Part shown: positions 24,501-37,730 of the stretch, piece by piece
Layout: every line of letters begins with the position of its first letter
Position numbering within the stretch: the stretch's first letter is position 1
Origin: Lolium rigidum
Lineage: Eukaryota > Streptophyta > Magnoliopsida > Poales > Poaceae
Reading direction: 5' to 3'
NCBI RefSeq assembly: GCF_022539505.1
Contig: NC_061508.1
Coordinates: 263,754,736-263,818,735 of the forward strand
Length of the DNA stretch: 64,000 nt
Position numbers and translations under genes: made by a program
The notes under the pieces: model-generated
The model's input: only the letters and a program-made list of their open reading frames with translations
Told to the model about the DNA's origin: nothing
Database searches by the model: none

Positions 24501-27050
24501 CTCTCTGCTTTTTTTTTGATAAGATTTCAGCACTATCATCATCTCTCTCTAAATCCTTCTTTATTTTTGAGTTCTTGATCAAAGAGCTTTAGAATATGCT
24601 CTACAGTAGCTAATGCTTTAACAGGATTTTTTATATATGTTAGGAGATGAACCCAATGAATTTGTTTATTTGATTATACCAATGCTTCACAACAAAAATC
24701 ATGTAAATTCTTATGAAAATAACAGTTTTCTTAATGCAGAGTGACAAACAGACGGATGAGATGAATAATTGAAAAATTCAAGCTGGGGATGCCTCCTGCA
24801 CCCTAACAATATCCAAGAGATACAAGAGTCAAAGCTTGGGGATTTCCAAAGGCATCCCTCTTCATCAATAAAGCAACATGTCATCTTTCTATGCGCTTAT
24901 ATTTATATTGCTTCATACGCTATGTGTTGTTCTTGGAGCGTCTTTATTTTTTTTTATAGTTTTGTTCTGCTTTTATTTTGCTGTAGCATATGTTGGATCC
25001 TTGACATTTGTTTTGGAGAAAGACCCGCTCTGAATTCGTATGAATGACTCAGGTTTCTGCTTATATTATTCTTCCACATGTCTCCATTTCTAGTAATCGC
25101 TAGCTCTTGTTCTTCAATTTGATCTGTTCAGAGATCGTTATATATTCTTTGTTTATATGATTAGCCTTCTATCCATATTACATATCATCTCCCAGAGTTC
25201 ATCTCTTCAAATAGCTGATTGGGAATACACATAATAAATATTCATGATTAGAGAGATAAAAAGGTGTTTGTCCAGACTTGTAAGGTAGCTGCATGTCATG
25301 TTGAAGTTGTCCACATATGCTTAGCATTTACTGTTGCGTGCTAATTTGTCCAATATCTGAGAGTTCTATATGTGTCAGTTGAGCACTTTTCATATTGTCA
25401 TAAAGCATAATACGCAAAGATTCTTTGATTGCTTTATTTGTTGACTTAGCAATACGCTTATACTCCGATGTTGACTTAACCAATTAACCAAAGCTTCCCC
25501 ATGATTATTTATTTTCTTGACTAATAAGATCTCACTTATGCTTTGATTGATATGGTTTTGTCACTATACAGATTACAACATTATCTGTCTTGAATATCAG
25601 TCTCATACCCTTGTCGCCTTCTACTGCATCGAGGCGAACTTCCACCGCATCCAACAAACCATAACCAAAGCCACTAACCCAGGTCCACCGATATCCACCC
25701 AGTAGCATTATTTTCGCTATTCCGTATATGGTTCAATTATTCATCATGTTTTATTTATTCCAAATTAAATTTTGCACAGGAAATTAGTCAAGAGTTTTCT
25801 CAATACGAACTTGATGGCACATTTACTTTCTTGCACTTAATAAACTTGATCATTGTGAATATCCCGTATGAATGTCGAGAAGGTGGCAACTTTCAGAAAC
25901 CAGAGTTGAAATAGCAACTATGTCATGTTATTTGTTCATGGATGCCTAGCTGCGAAATCAAAATGTAAACTTGTAAAAGTCCAAAAATGGAGTTTCAAAG
26001 ATAGAGAACGCGACACCTGGCCAACTATTTTTACACTATGGTGGAAAATTTACAGCGAACAATATGGATGATTCCATAAACATCATCTTTCAATGTGTTA
26101 TATCCTAATAAAGAATAAAAGACTGATGGGATGCTCATTGTCTATTTGTCTCTAAGTTATTTTGGTATGGATTTCTCCACAAGAAAAATTCCATAATGAT
26201 TGATCGGCAAGAGGCAATCTTTGTTTGGAGGTTCCTACGATACATGTATACTTACAATGACAAGAACTTATTTGGGACCTAAGTTGAGAGTAATGATACT
26301 AGTACTGTGATTCACAAAATAAGAGATTCTTCCTAACTTGTGATCTAGGTCAATACATAAACTACATTTCCAGACTCACACACCTTAACAACTTACATGC
26401 TTATGATAGGCAATGAGAGCTCAAAGAATAGAAGTACTACACTTTTAGGAAGGTCATAAAACTTGTTTATCTTGCTTATTCCTAAAGAGTCTCTCTTTTA
26501 TCATTATGTTTGAGTCTCATCTTCTACTTTTTATGCACCACTAATATTATGTTATTAGTTGTCATTCTTAGTAACAAAAGATAAAAATTAAACATATCTG
26601 AATATCCACATTGTGCTATTGTTTGTTCTGAATTCACTTTGTATCTTAGTCACCCTTCTGAACTTTGAAGGTACCGAGCATTTATAGTTTTATATTCTCA
26701 TGTGCGATATGCTGAGTACCACTTGCTGATGATTTCATGCCCATAAACAGCTAAAGCAACAAAATTATTATCTATGATCCTTTGTTTGAGTTAATCTTCA
26801 CAACATAACATAGCTGTTAAAACCCATCAATTATATATATCATGCTCATGTTTAGAGTAATTTCTGATCCTGTGCTCAATGCTTAGCAATTTTTGATCAG
26901 ATTGTTGGCTGTTGCCAATTAAGATAGAAGAGAGTCCCTGAACAAACGCCAGCAAATGGTACGGCTTCATCAAGGCCCATAACCCAAAGAACAAGAATAT
27001 TCGGTCCAAAGATAACAAGTAAGCGGAAACATGTTAATATAAAGCGTATT
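21585..27050 (+). pseudogene. Decayed gag-protease and 3' internal region of an autonomous Athila-lineage element
   Basis: A gag-like stretch near 22245-22315 reads LKLFPLSLRGRAKDWSHSWVRK before a stop. A retroviral-type aspartic protease remnant near 23710-23990 shows DLGARISVMPRKIYD and, later in another frame, a CPIILGRP motif. Both are broken by frameshifts and stops. No reverse transcriptase or integrase follows. From 24120 onward the sequence parallels the non-coding internal region at 17300-19990, including the 'gcctagccgaaaggcgttgaag' block, but it is much more diverged. It fades out near 27050. No working protein is predicted. Confidence 0.6.
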
Positions 27051-27059
27051 TTTATTTAG

Positions 27060-30000
27060 AATCCACTGATCTGCTAAAGAAACTTCCTACTTATGAACTC
27101 TAGGTATCATTTTAATCCTCATCTCAGCCTCTCCCAGATATAAGGGGAGTTTCAGCACAACAAAGAAATTCAACTCATGTCCAAACTTCATTTCATATCG
27201 TTTGAGTACTTTCATTTGGGAAACTCTCAGAGATCTGTCACTGTCTCTCTATGAATCAACGGTAATCTAGTCTATTTATTTCAATGAGTACTGATGTTCA
27301 CACCTTGTCAATTGGCGCTGTCAGGAGATTCAGATGCACTGGTGTGTGTGGTGGCTGAGCTGATCTCGATGGCACGCCTAAGATCGTCGACTTCATCAAT
27401 CGCAAGCAACGCTTTGATTATGAGGGTGGTGTTAGGATCAGAATGTCTAAATGATTCTATACCTCACCCGCCTCTCCCGCTTGGATGCACATACCGATCT
27501 GAGGAGTTCCGCGAGATATATTGTTCAGGAAAGTTCCACTTCCGCTATTAGAAAAAGAATGGTTATCGTCTTCGAATTCATCCCTCGTCTGCATTTATAG
27601 GCGTCCATCCTGACTCTTCGGTGCTCAGCATCATCTGACGAAATGCGCTGACGATGATTCTCTTGCTTCACCACGCTCATCACACCAGTAAGGCTAAAAC
27701 CTCACAAGACTTTCATCGATGTCCTTCGAATATCCGCGATCGGCAGGTAATACGGATGACTGTTACTAATCAAGAAAATTTTTAACTTATCGGACACCAC
27801 AACGATCGCTAGAAAGCGTCCTCACCCAATCTCTGACGCATGGCCACCAATCTTATTAAAAACCAAAATCCAAAATATCATCGTGATCTACGCAATTGGA
27901 ACTAAGTCACAGAACTTCAAATAATGTCATGATATTTCAATTGATGCTGTGAAATCCCACGCCCATCCCGCAGATTCACGCGAGGTTTGGGGACAAACAT
28001 GACGGTCTGTACAACAACGAGATAAAGATTTCCCGCAAAGGTAAGAAGACTGAGCTTCATAGAAGAGCTTATTATTAGGTCAGAATCATACCACTGACGC
28101 GACACCTGAGGAGCCATAAGCCGCATCAACATAGACTCCACGCACCGAGGGAGCTTGAGAAAATATAAATCGAGTTAGATGATATAGTGGGTAGAAGGCG
28201 CATCACAAAAATAAACACAAAGCAGAATATTTAGCAAAGTCGACATTCAGAACCTGAGATAGTGTCAGTGAAGCTCAAGGAGAGCAAGATCTCGCCCGCA
28301 AAATATACCTGAAAAAGAAAGAGAAACCCTAGTTCAAACTCCCACAAACTTTTATACAATCAATCTACTGAGGGGAACATTATTCCTGTAGTTATTAACT
28401 GGCTTGAGTACATTGTGCTTACCGCTGCTTATTCATCATCTTGCATCCAACCACTCTCCTTGAGATCTGCCATAGCGACTATAACATCAAGGCATTAGCG
28501 GCAGGAGCTGGGGCCATGGAACAACGCTTGTAATAACGCCTCCTGGCTTATAAATGAATCACTGACCACGATAAGAGGTGCGCTTGCAGTCCTGAGAGCA
28601 AAACTAGTGGAGCACGAGACACAAAGAGTGCAAGCATCGAGTGGGCAGTCGATACTATTGAAAACAGAAGGGGAACATCGACACTCCCCTAGAGTTAGAT
28701 GACGAAGATATGCAAGGCTGCCTGGCTTTACAAAGAGGGTCCGAAACTCGAGTTCCTTTGGGGGTTTAAATTACCCGATAACTTCAAAAAATTCGACGCC
28801 TACAAGATCCATAGTAGATTGTCATTGATTTATCTCGAGACGGTGAAGTCAGATATATAAGAACCAGATAACATTACGCATGGTGCGATCCAAGCATCGA
28901 GCGAGCCGTAAGATCGTGTGGGATAAAGAAGTCTCTCAGTGATCCACTTGACAATGGGATAGTTTCGAGGAGGTGTTCGTTAAGAACTTTCGACCCACTT
29001 GCAAACCTCTTGCCATGATCAATAGAAGAATTGAGAGCGTGTTTCGACAAAAGCATGATGAATCAATGAGAAATACATCCAGTTATAATCAATCAAAACC
29101 CAGACAAGAGAATATACTCCATATCAAAGAGTTAATAGACGCGCTTATATACAACTAAGCAGGAGATCGTCAAGATTCGTGAGAATCAACTTAGGATAAA
29201 CAAGATTTGATGGAGATAGTAAATGATGGAAGATCAGAGAAGATGTTGTCCACATTTCACATTGTGTCATCACGAGGAGGACCAGAATAACTCCTAAAAT
29301 AGAGCGGGCATTCCCCCACAATTCTCGAAAGGAGTGATGCCTCCTGCCATCGCTGGGTTTTGGGGAAAATGGGAGCAGAAACAAGGAGATGAATATCAAA
29401 GAAGTAACGAAAGTTATAAACATGACGACTTCTCGGTAATGGCGTTATGCCCAGCACTCATGACCTTTTCAGAATCCCCAAGATATGATGAACGGCCATG
29501 CCGTGATGCATTTCATCCTTGCACACCAGATACGCGTCAGACATCCCACAGCAGGCATTCATCGCAATTTTCTGCTACCAGTTATTGCAGCATACTAATC
29601 AAGCAACAAATAGAAACCCTCCCGACCCAAAGAAAGAGATCCACTTACCAATCTTCCTCCGCCAGATTGGCTACGACAAAATCGAGATAATTAAACGCCA
29701 GATAGTGCACAAATTACACCCACCTGACATGTCGATCCTAATCCAACAAAGCGTGGTCTCTCACGCGATTCAAAGCCAGCCATCTATCATAATCTTTAAG
29801 GTAATCTCGCTAATAAGTATTCATATAAGAGAAGACGCCCACACTAACTGATAGGTTCTGTAACTATTCGGGATATACAATATAGTCACAACCGTGATCT
29901 CTTCCCCAAATTAAAGTGTTCTTTCATGGATCAAATAAGACTTATCTTATCAGCTAGATCAGAGTATCTTACGTATTCACAGTCTTTCACAGATGAGGTG

Positions 30001-30814
30001 AATAATGAAACGATATATACACTATAGAAATACATTATCTTCTGTGGGGAATAAATCAGAAACAAACCATTAGTTTATTAATGTAGAATCAACTGTAGTT
30101 TAGTTATCCATAGGAAGAATCACAACTTGTCTGTTTGGGATCCAGTATAACTTATCTGAGTAGAAATAATATCCCATACAGAATTTCCCCATCTTGAATC
30201 ACGCTTTGTTGGGATCGCTTATGTTTAGGTTTGATGAAAACAACATTATAATGATATTGCTTAGGTAGATAGCCACTCACAGATCTAAGGGACTAATCAT
30301 GCTCAAAGTAGCTCTACATGAGTCACAAAAATGCATAAGGTCCTCCCACCACCGCTGCAAACTTGGATACAAAGAGTATATGGCGTCATGTCACAACCCA
30401 CTATGATAAACATTTATGCAGAGAATGCCTCTCTTTGATAACTAACCTTACACCACTAGGAAGATCTCATGATGTTATCTAATTCTGATAATTGCATGGA
30501 AAACAACGTCATCATGAATATCATAATCCTTGATATTTGTGTTTTCGCCACGCTGGAGCCTCCGAGCACTGAAAATCTTTCAGAGTGAACCTGGGCACTC
30601 ACATGCTGTAGAGTACCTATGGAATCACGAAGCTGCAGCACGCTACAACCCAGAAACTGATCCAATAGCTGCATCTAACTGGTCAACCTTCGAGAAAGCG
30701 CCTGAGCTAAACTGTAGTTTGCTGGCTCTGCAAGTGGAGTCGATCACCTTATATGGCTTGGCCTACTTAATATTACAGATACTATAGATAAAACTCCATA
30801 TTGATCCTCTTTGA
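27060..30814 (+). pseudogene. Decayed remnant of a different Ty3/gypsy element
   Basis: Near 27309 AATTGGCGCTGTCAGGAG resembles a degraded primer-binding site of gypsy elements. A gag-type core lies at about 28700-29160. It contains FVKNFRPTCKPLAM and RQKHDESMRN, matching the usual 'F..NF..TC' and 'ESLR.Y' pattern of Retrotrans_gag. Stops and frame changes interrupt it throughout. From about 29200 to 30814 I see no assignable protein; one short open stretch near 30530-30787 is unrecognised. Family assignment within gypsy is not possible here. Confidence 0.5.
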
Positions 30815-32351
30815 TTAATGTCGCGAGAAACACGTCCAGGAACTCAAGAGAATGATGCACACAAAGCTTTCCTCCTCAAAGAAACCAATATCAACTGTGA
30901 TAGAGCTGGCGCTACATGCTGAAGGTTGATACGCGTGGATAGTGCAACACTTTCAGAGATCCCGCCAACGCGGAACTTACGACAACTGCGTTACTTTGTC
31001 CCTAACGAATGTAATGAGGCTAACAATCCGCTTGTCGTGAACAGCGATTAGATCATGTGTAAGATGATATTACTTGCAAAGGTTTAAAGAACACTATAGC
31101 AGATTTGTTTGATGTGTATCGTAGATCCAACCAATATACCCACGATATAGTTCCTCCAGATAAGACAATAGCACATGGTATATAAACAATTATAACAAAT
31201 AGTAATTGATAACAGATAGAAAGTATGATACCACGGTTACATAACGATAAGAGTTATATTTAGGAGATCGACTAAGACACATTAAAGCACTATAGACCGC
31301 TATCCAAAGAGGTAGTCTATAAATGAGGTTCAATTTCATCATCATCCAACTTCTTTCCAAGATTAAGTTGCAATAATGTGATTACAACTGTATTGCGAAA
31401 GTAAAAATGTAATAGAATTTAATAACTTCATCCCACATACATCACTGTTTTATCCAAAAAAATTTCACAAAGACATCTAATAACCGAACTTACAAACCGC
31501 TCCAGACTTATGGATACTATGAACTCCACTACTACACACCCTCCTGAGTTAAGAGTGAAAACTTGGCCAGAGCCTCTACTAATAATCTAGAGAGCATGCA
31601 AGACTCCACAAACAAAACATAGGTAAGCGATTGATAATCAACATAATATAGTATTTTCCATCCATCCATCCTTGACAACGCTAATTGAAATATAATATTA
31701 CTGGTGATATTTGATCTTGATCATAAACAGGGAAGCTTCCAGCAAGATCCTGGATGATAAAAGCCACATGTGAGGAGTAAGACGTACTATCTAACATTAT
31801 CATACAAACCCATAGTCCATGGGTAGAACTATCCCACTTGCTTCCCACTCGAGGCGATCATGGCGTGAAGAGTCTCTCCGAGATGATTTTCCTTCGGGCA
31901 GTGGTGGCGGAGGCGATCTCTGTAATCCCCCCAGGATGGATCATGGCCAAGGCTGGGCCTCACATGGTCCTCTGATCGCCCCTTGCATCGGGCTCTCATT
32001 AGCTGCCTTATAGCATTTTAGCTGTACAGCCCTGCATGTCCAATGGGGCTCCCACACAGTGTGGCCAAGGCTGCCCCAGTGTGGCGGCGCTCAGGCCTCC
32101 CACCCATTTTCTTCTTATCTTTCTATTCAGTGGAAAATACAGACCTGATGCTGATCTTTCTACCTGACCTTAGAATACTTCCCTTTGTAGGGATTCCAAC
32201 CAAAACAGTTAAGAAAATTACTAACTATTCTTTCAAATCCGTTATTAATGCGTTGTTTTTCCAAAAACACAATAATGATATATAATGTATAAACATGTAG
32301 ATATCATCACACTGCAAACATAAGAAATTATCGATATCTGGAGACGCATCA
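30815..32351 (-). repeat. Strongly diverged minus-strand B-type LTR
   Basis: It aligns collinearly with the LTR at 32765-34195. Matched landmarks include 'aaagaaaccaatatcaac' (about 30880), 'gatcccgccaacgcggaac' (about 30957), 'tatagaccgctatccaa' (about 31294), 'aacttggccagagcctct' (about 31560) and the end 'gagacgcatca'. Internal 3'-end sequence with 'gcatccccaagcttag' follows at 32354. The divergence far exceeds that of neighbouring copies. Confidence 0.6.
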
Positions 32352-32664
32352 AAGCATCCCCAAGCTTAGTTCGCCCTACCTGCATGAGATGGTAAACTTA
32401 TACCAAAGATATCCTGAGTGATGCCACTCTTATAACCTTAATCACACTAACAGCAAGCACATGCAATTAGAATGCATACTGACTCAAAACAATGGCAATG
32501 ATACGAGAAAATAACCGAAATCATACAAAGATCTTTCAAGAAATATAATTTCAACATTATTAATTATTATCTTATAATATTTATCTACAAAGCACAATTA
32601 AAGGTGTTTAAAGCAATACAAGAAGATTTATTGTTTGTGTTGTTGCTTTCAACTTGTAACATGT
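32352..32664 (-). other. 3' internal end of the diverged minus-strand element, up to the gap
   Basis: It resembles the region right of 34196 in reading order (polypurine complement, then 'tgctttcaacttgtaacatgt'). No coding sequence is present. Confidence 0.5.
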
Positions 32665-32764
32665 NNNNNNNNNNNNNNNNNNNNNNNNNNNNNNNNNNNN
32701 NNNNNNNNNNNNNNNNNNNNNNNNNNNNNNNNNNNNNNNNNNNNNNNNNNNNNNNNNNNNNNNN
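32665..32764. other. Assembly gap of exactly 100 N
   Basis: One hundred unspecified bases separate internal sequence of one element from the middle of an LTR of another. The round length suggests a placeholder for a gap of unknown size. Confidence 0.98.
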
Positions 32765-34195
32765 GATTCCGCGCCAACGTGGAATCTGCACAACAAAACC
32801 AAAGTACTTTGCCCCAACGAAACAAAGTGAGGTTGTCAATCTCACGGTGCTTGCCGTAACAAAGGATTAAGCGTATCGAGTGGAAGATGATTGTTTGCAA
32901 GAAAACAAGTAAAGAACAATTGCAGTAGATTGTATGCTATGTAAAGAATAGGACCGGGGTCCACAGCTCACTAGAGGTGTCTCTCCCATAAGATAAAAGC
33001 ATGTTGGGTGAACAAATTACAGTCGGGCAATTGACAAATAGAGAAGGGCATAACAATGCATGTACATGATATGATAAATATAGTGAGATTTAATCCGGGC
33101 ATTAAGACAAAGTACATAGACCGCCATCCAACTGCATCTATGCCTAAAAAGTCCACCTTCAGGTTATCATCCGAACCCCATTCAGTATTAAGTTGCTAAG
33201 CAACAGACAATTGCATTAAGTATGGTGCGTAATGTAATCGACAACTACATCCTTAGACATAGAATCAATGTTTTATCCCTAGTGGCAACAAGACATCACA
33301 ACCTTAGAACTTTCTCGTCATCGTCCTGGTGTCAATGAAGGCATGAACCCACTATCGAGCATAAATACTCCCTCTTGGAGTTAAGAGTAAAAACTTGGCC
33401 AGAGCCTCTACTAATAACGGAGAGCATGCAAGATCATAAACAACACATAAACAATAGATTGATAATCACCATAACATAGCATTCTCTATTCATCGGATCC
33501 CGACAAACACAACATATAGAATTACATATAGATGATCTTGATCATGTTAGGCAGCTCACAAGATCCAACAATGAATCACAATTAGGAGAAGACAACCATC
33601 TAGCTACTGCTATGGACCCATAGTCCAGGGGTGAACTACTCACTCATCACTCCGGAGGCGATCATGGCGATGAAGAGTCCTCCGGGAGATGAATCCCCTC
33701 TCCGGCAGGGTGCCGGAGGCGATCTCCCGAATCCCCCGAGATGGGATTCGCGGCGGCGGCGTCTCTGGAAGGTTTTCCGTATCGTGGCTCTCGCATCGGG
33801 GTTTTCGCGACGGAGGCTTTAAGTAGGCGAAAGGGCAATGTGGGGGGCCACACGAGGGCCCCACACCATCGGTCGGCGCGGCCAGGGCCTGGGCCGCGCC
33901 GCCCTATGGTGACGGCGCCTCGTGGCCCCACTTCCTTCCCTCTTCGGTCTTCTGGAAGCTTCGTGCAAAAATAGGACCCTGGGCGTTGATTTCGTCCAAT
34001 ACCGAGAATATTTCGTTACTAGGATTTCTGAAACCAAAAACAGCGAGAAAACAAGAATCGGCTCTTCGGCATCTTGTTAATAGGTTAGTTCCAGAAAATG
34101 CGTAAATACGACATATAATGTGCATAAAACATGTAGATATCATCAATAAAGTAGCATGGAACATAAGAAATTATCGATACGTTGGAGACGTATCA
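32765..34195 (-). repeat. B-type 3' LTR, left end lost in the gap
   Basis: It ends GATACGTTGGAGACGTATCA at 34195, followed by internal 'catccccaagcttag'. At its left it enters the gap at 'gattccgcgccaacgtgg', so about 150 bases of the LTR tail are missing. A minus-strand polypurine tract adjoins it on the right. Confidence 0.75.
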
Positions 34196-36773
34196 CATCC
34201 CCAAGCTTAGTTCCTACTCGCCCTCGAGTAGGTAAACGATAAAAACAATAATTTCTGAAGTGACATGCTACCATCATAATCTTGATCAACATTATTGTAA
34301 AGCATATGAGATGAATGAAGAGATTCAAAGCAATGGTAAAGATGATGATTAAACAACTAAATCATATAGCAAAGACTTTTCATGAATAGTACTTTCAAGA
34401 CAAGTATCAAAGAGACTTGCATAAGAGTTAACTCATAAAGCAATAGATTCTTAATAGAAGATTTCGAAGCAACACAAAGGATGATTAAGTTTCAGCAATT
34501 GCTTTCAACTTATAACATGTATATCTCATGTATAATTGTCAACATAAAGTAATATAACAAGTGCAATAAGTAAACATGTAAGAATCAATGCACACAGTTG
34601 ACACAAGTGTTTGCTTCTAAGATATAAAGAAGTAGGTAAACTGACTCAACATAAAGTAAAAGAAAGGCCCTTCGCAGAGGGAAGCATGGATTACTATTTT
34701 TGTGCTAGAGCTTTTATTTTGAAAACATAGAAACAATTTTGTCAACGGTAGTAATAATTCATATGTGTTATGCATAAAACTTCCTACAAGTTGCAAGCCT
34801 CATGCATCGAATACCAATAGTGCCCGCACCTTGTCCTAATTAGCTTGGATTTACATGGATTATCATTGCATAACATATGTTTCAACCAAGTGTCACAAAG
34901 GGGTACCTCTATGCCGCATGTACAAAGGTCCAAGGAGATAGATCGCATGTGATTTCTCGTTTTTGATAGATCTCAACTTAGGACATCCATACCGGGACAA
35001 CATAGAAAACAGATAAGGGACTCCTCTTTAATGCATAAGCATTCAACAACAGATAATATTCTCATAAGAGATTGAGGATTAGTGTCCAAACTGAAAACTT
35101 CCACCATGATACATGGCTTTGGTTAGCGGCCCAATGTTCTTCTCTAACAATATGCATACTCAAACCATTTGATCATGATAAATCACCCTTACTTCAGACA
35201 AGACGAACATGCATAGCAACTCACATGATATTCAACAAAGTAAAAAGTTGATGGCGTCCCCAGAAACATGGTTACCGCTCAACAAGCAACTTATAAGAAC
35301 TAAGATACATAGTTACATATTCATCACCACAATAGTTTTTAAGCTATTTTCCCATGAGCTATATATTGCAAAGACAGAGGAATGAAATTTTAAAGGTAGC
35401 ACTCAAGTAATTTACTTTGGAATGGCAGAAAAATACCACATAGTAGGTAGATATGGTGGACACAAATGGCATGGGTTTTGGCTCAAGATGTTTGGATGCA
35501 CGAGAAGCATTTCCTCTCAGTACAAGGCTTTGGCTAGCAAGGTTGTTTGAAGCAAACACAAGTATGAACAGGTACAGCAAAACTTACACAAGAACATATT
35601 GCAAGCATTATAAGACTCTACACTGTCTTCCTTGTTGTTCAAACAGTTTTACCAGAAAATATCTAGACCTTAGAGAGATTAATCATGCAAACCAAATTTC
35701 AACAAGCTCTACGGTAGTTCTCCACTAATAGATTTAAACTACATGATGCAAGAGCTTAAACATGATCTATGAGAGCTCAAAACAATTGCCAAGTATCAAA
35801 TTATTCATGACCATATGAAGCATTTTCTGATTCCAACCAAATAGCAATTAACGAAGCAGTTTTCAGGCTTCGCCATGAAAATTAAAGCATAACTAAGAAC
35901 ACAAGTGTTCAAATGAAAAAGCGGAGAGTGTATATCTCCAATACAAGGATTATTGGGATCCGACTTTATTCAAACAAAAACAAAAACAAAAGCAAAAAGA
36001 CGCTCCAAGTAAAGTACATAAGATGTGACAGAATAAAAATATAGTTTCACTAGAAGTGACCTGATAAGTTGTCGATGAAGAAGGGGATGCCTTGGGCATC
36101 CCCAAGCTTAGATGCTTGAGTCTTCTTGAAATATGTAGGGATGAACCACGGGGGCATCCCCAAGCTTAGACTTTTCACTCTTCTTGATCATATTGTGTCA
36201 TCCTCTTCTCTTGACCCTTGAAAACTTCCTCCACACCAAACTTTAAGCAAACTCATTAGAGGGTTAGTGCATAATCAAAAATTCATATATTCAGAAGTGA
36301 CATAATCATTCTTACCACTTCTGTACATTACCCAAGGCTACTAAAAGTTAATGGAACAAAGAAATCCATTCAACATAGCAAAAGAGGCAATGCGAAATAA
36401 AAAGGCAGAATCTGTCAAAAGAGAACAGTCCGTAAAGACGAATTTTTCTGAGGCACTTAACTTGCTCAGATGGAAAAACTCAAAACTAATGAAAGTTGCG
36501 TACATATCTGAGGATCACGCACATAAATTGGCAGACTTTTTTGATTCTTCTATAGAGAGAAGGACGCGAATTCGTGACAGACAGCAAATCTGTTTCTGCG
36601 CAGAAATCCAAATCTAGTATCAACCTTACTATAGAGACTTTACTTGGCACAACAATACATGAAAATAAAGATAAAGAGAGGTTGCTACAGTAGTAACAAC
36701 TTCCAAGACACAACAAAACAGTAGCAAAATAAAAACATGGGTTATCTCCCAAGAAGTGCTTTCTTTATAGCCA

Positions 36774-37556
36774 TTAAGATGGGCTCAGTAATTTTAGTGA
36801 TGCTCTCATGAAAATAGAAAATGAAGCAAAAGAAGCATCAAGAAGAAAATTCAAAACGCATTTAAGCCTAACCCACTTCCTATGAAAAGGAATCTTGTAC
36901 ACAAATAAATTCATGAAGAACAAAGTGACAAGCATAGGAAGATAAAACACGAGTAACTTCAAGATTCTCAACATAAAGAGGGGAAACTTAATATTATTAA
37001 GATGCATATAACCATGTTTCCCTCTCTCATAATAACTTTCAGTAGCATCATGAACAAACTCAACAATATAACTATCACATACAACATTCTTGTCATGTGC
37101 TACATGCATAAAATTATTACTCTCCACATAAGCATAATCATTACTATTAATTGTAGTGGGAGCAAATTCAATAAAATAGCTATCATTATTCTCATCACCA
37201 TAATCATCATATATAGGAAGCATATTGTAATCATAATTAATTTTCTCCTCAATAGTAGGTGGACTGAAAATATCATATTCATCATTGTAAACATCATATA
37301 TAGGAGGTAAAGTATCATCAAAGTAAATTTTCTCCTCCATGCTTGGGGGACTAAAAATATCACAACCAGCTTCCCCAAGCTTAAATTCTTCCATAGCATT
37401 AGCAATAACAGTGTTCAAAGAGTTCATGCTAATAACATTGCTACAACTATTTTGCAAACAAAGTTCCACGGGTTTTTTAATTTTCTCTTCAAACACATCA
37501 TGTCCTAATTCAAGATAAATACTATAAAGATCTCTAATTTTTTTGTTGTTTTCCAT
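36774..37556 (-). CDS. Retrotransposon ORF of unknown function, homologous to 11926-12687
   Basis: The 260-residue frame starts about 175 bases after the 5' LTR. It shares with its homologue the acidic EEKIYFDDTLPPIYD block, the EFAPTTI and SYIVEF phrases, the ESYYERGK motif and a hydrophobic basic C-terminus with likely membrane segments. Here the acidic block is duplicated. No gag zinc knuckle, protease or polymerase is visible. The intact frame within otherwise decayed surroundings suggests a younger insertion. The role is unknown. Confidence 0.6.
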   Translation of the reverse strand: MENNKKIRDLYSIYLELGHDVFEEKIKKPVELCLQNSCSNVISMNSLNTVIANAMEEFKLGEAGCDIFSPPSMEEKIYFDDTLPPIYDVYNDEYDIFSPPTIEEKINYDYNMLPIYDDYGDENNDSYFIEFAPTTINSNDYAYVESNNFMHVAHDKNVVCDSYIVEFVHDATESYYERGKHGYMHLNNIKFPLFMLRILKLLVFYLPMLVTLFFMNLFVYKIPFHRKWVRLKCVLNFLLDASFASFSIFMRASLKLLSPS

Positions 37557-37701
37557 TAAGCCTAACTAGTGAAAATAAAAACAAGAAACAAAAAGATAAA
37601 ATTGCAGAATCTAAAGGAGATAGCTTCGATCACTCACACACCGGCAACAGTGCTAGGAAATAGCTTAGTAGTCGGAGGATGTGAATACCTTTTACCTTAC
37701 C

Positions 37702-37719
37702 TCCCCGGCAACGGCGCCG
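37702..37719 (-). other. Primer-binding site (tRNA-Asp), first base altered
   Basis: The element-sense sequence is CGGCGCCGTTGCCGGGGA, one mismatch from the tRNA-Asp complement. The plus strand reads GCGCCGTGAAAATAGCT where a relative reads GCGCCAGAAAA, another case of an altered CAG. Confidence 0.75.
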
Positions 37720-37730
37720 TGAAAATAGCT

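Larger units (their letters stand above)
34196..37730 (-). mobile_element. Internal region of a non-autonomous minus-strand element between mismatched LTRs
   Basis: Reading leftward from the 5' LTR, this region has a primer-binding site (37702-37719), one ORF (36774-37556) and about 2.6 kb of non-coding DNA ending in the polypurine tract at the 3' LTR. The non-coding portion is closest to the plus-strand element's region 17300-19990, whereas the ORF is closest to that of the A-type element at 7784-14592. No pol genes are present. Confidence 0.7.

Noticed and set aside
32585..32900. Open frames spanning the N run
   Set aside because: They exist only because the unknown bases contain no stops.
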